From positions 1 to 6,983 of the forward strand of contig JAEYPI010000110.1 in assembly GCA_023410885.1 (NCBI GenBank): a stretch of 6,983 nt of DNA, written 5' to 3'. Numbering within the stretch: position 1 is the stretch's first letter; each line of letters starts with the position of its first letter. The position numbers were made by a program, and so were the translations under genes. Shown one piece after another: positions 5,498 to 6,983 of this stretch. This DNA comes from Bacillota bacterium. Its GTDB lineage: Bacteria; Bacillota; Clostridia; DSM-8532. The notes under the pieces were generated by a model. That model saw nothing but the letters and a program-made list of their open reading frames with translations. It did no database searches and had not been told where the DNA came from.

Positions 5498-6955
5498 ATG
5501 AGTAAAACACAGCCTAATGTTCTTTTTATTCTGACAGATGACCAGAGATATGACACGATACATGCATTGGGGAATCCCTATATAAATACTCCTAACCTAG
5601 ATCAATTATGCAAGGATGGAATGGCATTTACAAATGCGCATATCCCCGGAGGAACGGTTGGTGCCGTTTGCATGCCAAGCAGAGCCATGTTGCATACCGG
5701 CAGAAATTTGTACAGTCTTTGTAACGATGGGAAAATTATCCCACCTGAACATGCTTTGATGGGTGAAACATTTAAAAATAACGGTTATACCACTTTTGGA
5801 ACCGGCAAGTGGCACAATGGGACAGAGGGTTATAGGAGAAGCTTCTGTGACGGAGATGAAATATTCTTCGGTGGAATGTGGGATCACTGGAACGTACCGA
5901 CCTATGAATTCAAAAAAGACGGCGTCTATGACAAAGTGGTGAACGCGAGCTTCAGCCCATATTTTACAAATAAATTGACGAGCAGCCGTGCAACACATAT
6001 CAATATGGGTGTACATTCAACAGATTTGTTTACAGATACAGCAATTAAGTGGCTAGAGGAATATGATAAAAAAGATCCGTTCTTCATGTATGTTGCTTAC
6101 ATGGCTCCCCACGACCCACGAACCATGCCTAAACCCTTTAATACGATGTATGATCCCGATAAGATGCCGCTTGAATGCTTTGCCGGTGAGCATTTTCATT
6201 ATGGGGTAGAGGATGTGCGTGATGAAATTATTGAAGCGTATCCGCGTAAGGCCTCTGCCGTCAAACAGCATATTGCAGATTATTTTGGCATGATATCTCA
6301 CCTAGACAGCAGGATCGGGGATTTGATAAGCCTATTAAAGAGAAAAGGGTTATATGAAAATACGATCATAGTGTTTACCGGAGACAACGGCTTGGCAGTG
6401 GGAAGACACGGTTTAATGGGAAAACAAAGCTGTTATGAGCATAGTATCCGGGTTCCTTTGATATTTAAAGGCCCCGGTATACCAAAGGATACAAAGCAGG
6501 ATGGATATTGTTATCTATATGATATTTTCCCGACTTTGTGTTCGCTTTGTAATATAGAAGTCCCTGAATCTGTTGAAGGCATTGGCTTCAGCGAAGCTTT
6601 TGAACACCCCGGAGCGGTTACAAGAGAGACAATATACGCCGCTTTTTCTGATAAAGTAAGAACAATTAAGGATGGAAGATATAAGCTGATAGAGTATCGT
6701 TTCCAGAAGGTTGCCGTAACACAGCTCTTTGATTTGGAAAAAGATCCGCTTGAAGCTTATAATCTTGCTGAAAACCCCGATTATGCGAGCCATAGGGAAA
6801 GATTAACAAGACTGCTTATTGAGAATGGAAAAACTCAAAACGAGATGCAGCATAAAACTGGAAAAATTTTCTGGGCAAGATATTTTAAAGATCCCGATTT
6901 TGTTGAACCGGAAGTTGTCAACTGGATGGTCACGATGTATAAGCCGGAACAATAA
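5498..6955 (+). CDS. Sulfatase, Cys-type, classical calcium-site pattern, cytoplasmic
   Basis: Formylglycine-dependent sulfate-ester hydrolase, 485 residues, complete, ending in a double TAA. Active-site set in order: Asp14-Asp15 (ILTDDQR); NTPNLD (30-35); Cys58-Met-Pro-Ser-Arg62 with TGR (67-69), the full C-x-P-S-R-x(4)-T-G-R sulfatase signature; Lys104 and His106 (GKWHNG); APHDPR with His205; Asp296-Asn297 (TGDNGL); Lys309 (MGKQ). The C-terminal subdomain has YKLIEY (395-400) and LFDLEKDPLE. This is the standard D-D / D-N calcium site. The GGTVGAVCMPSR context and DNGLAVGRHGLMGKQ recall gut-bacterial polysaccharide sulfatases, but I cannot assign a subfamily or substrate safely. There is no signal peptide, so it should act inside the cell on imported material, unlike many periplasmic Bacteroidetes homologues. 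By eye it is more AT-rich than the first sulfatase. It may have its own promoter, with the decayed kinase upstream. Formylglycine maturation is needed from a gene elsewhere. Confidence 0.93.
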   Translation: MSKTQPNVLFILTDDQRYDTIHALGNPYINTPNLDQLCKDGMAFTNAHIPGGTVGAVCMPSRAMLHTGRNLYSLCNDGKIIPPEHALMGETFKNNGYTTFGTGKWHNGTEGYRRSFCDGDEIFFGGMWDHWNVPTYEFKKDGVYDKVVNASFSPYFTNKLTSSRATHINMGVHSTDLFTDTAIKWLEEYDKKDPFFMYVAYMAPHDPRTMPKPFNTMYDPDKMPLECFAGEHFHYGVEDVRDEIIEAYPRKASAVKQHIADYFGMISHLDSRIGDLISLLKRKGLYENTIIVFTGDNGLAVGRHGLMGKQSCYEHSIRVPLIFKGPGIPKDTKQDGYCYLYDIFPTLCSLCNIEVPESVEGIGFSEAFEHPGAVTRETIYAAFSDKVRTIKDGRYKLIEYRFQKVAVTQLFDLEKDPLEAYNLAENPDYASHRERLTRLLIENGKTQNEMQHKTGKIFWARYFKDPDFVEPEVVNWMVTMYKPEQ

Positions 6956-6983
6956 TAAGCAAATAAGATGGGGATAGAGAGAA
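6956..6983 (+). other. Short tail after the second sulfatase
   Basis: The last 28 nt contain a second stop and a purine-rich stretch (GATGGGGATAGAGAGAA) that could be the ribosome site of a following same-strand gene. No terminator hairpin is visible, so the cluster may continue beyond the window. Confidence 0.3.

Noticed and set aside
5189..5563. 124-codon open frame on the minus strand across the kinase remnant and the start of the second sulfatase
   Set aside because: It overlaps the plus-strand kinase motifs and the sulfatase start, and its composition looks random. The plus-strand fragments match a known family.
1..6983. CRISPR arrays, tRNA/rRNA genes, insertion sequences
   Set aside because: I saw no spaced direct repeats, no tRNA-like or rRNA-like segments and no transposase or terminal inverted repeats, even around the two decayed genes.

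Overview
The window reads as one strand (+) of a Gram-positive, probably clostridial (Firmicutes) genome, likely from an anaerobic, host- or polysaccharide-associated bacterium. I infer this from the lysine-rich lipoprotein signal with a Thr/Ala/Pro linker, the strong AGGAGG/AAGGAG ribosome sites, the GTG start, the moderate GC content and the Cys-type sulfatases. No taxonomic marker is present, so the assignment stays tentative.

Layout: (1) 1-285, the 3' end of a gene that looks like a sulfatase C-terminus, broken by a frameshift near 36-42. (2) 305-3475, a complete tripartite tricarboxylate transporter (TTT) set in the order tctC (lipoprotein substrate-binding protein), tctB (small membrane subunit), tctA (large membrane subunit). 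A 117-nt gap with a stem-loop separates tctC from tctB. tctB and tctA are translationally packed: the tctA Shine-Dalgarno starts inside the tctB stop. (3) 3525-5129, a full-length sulfatase/phosphonate-monoesterase-fold enzyme with a D-Q / C-M-P-N-R / D-H active site. (4) 5165-5438, a decayed remnant of a BadF/N-acetylglucosamine-kinase-type sugar kinase. (5) 5498-6955, a second full-length sulfatase with a classical D-D / C-M-P-S-R / D-N active site. The window ends just after what could be the ribosome site of another gene.

Working model (inference): this is a catabolic cassette for a sulfated, probably carboxylated molecule, such as a sulfated uronate-containing saccharide or another sulfated organic acid. 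TctC would capture it outside, TctAB would import it by ion symport, and the two sulfatases, which lack recognisable signal peptides, would remove sulfate in the cytoplasm. The kinase remnant hints that an amino sugar or similar sugar was once phosphorylated here. Both sulfatases need formylglycine maturation of their active-site Cys; no maturase is encoded in the window. Two decayed genes beside three intact transporter genes and two intact hydrolases suggest a cassette still being remodelled.
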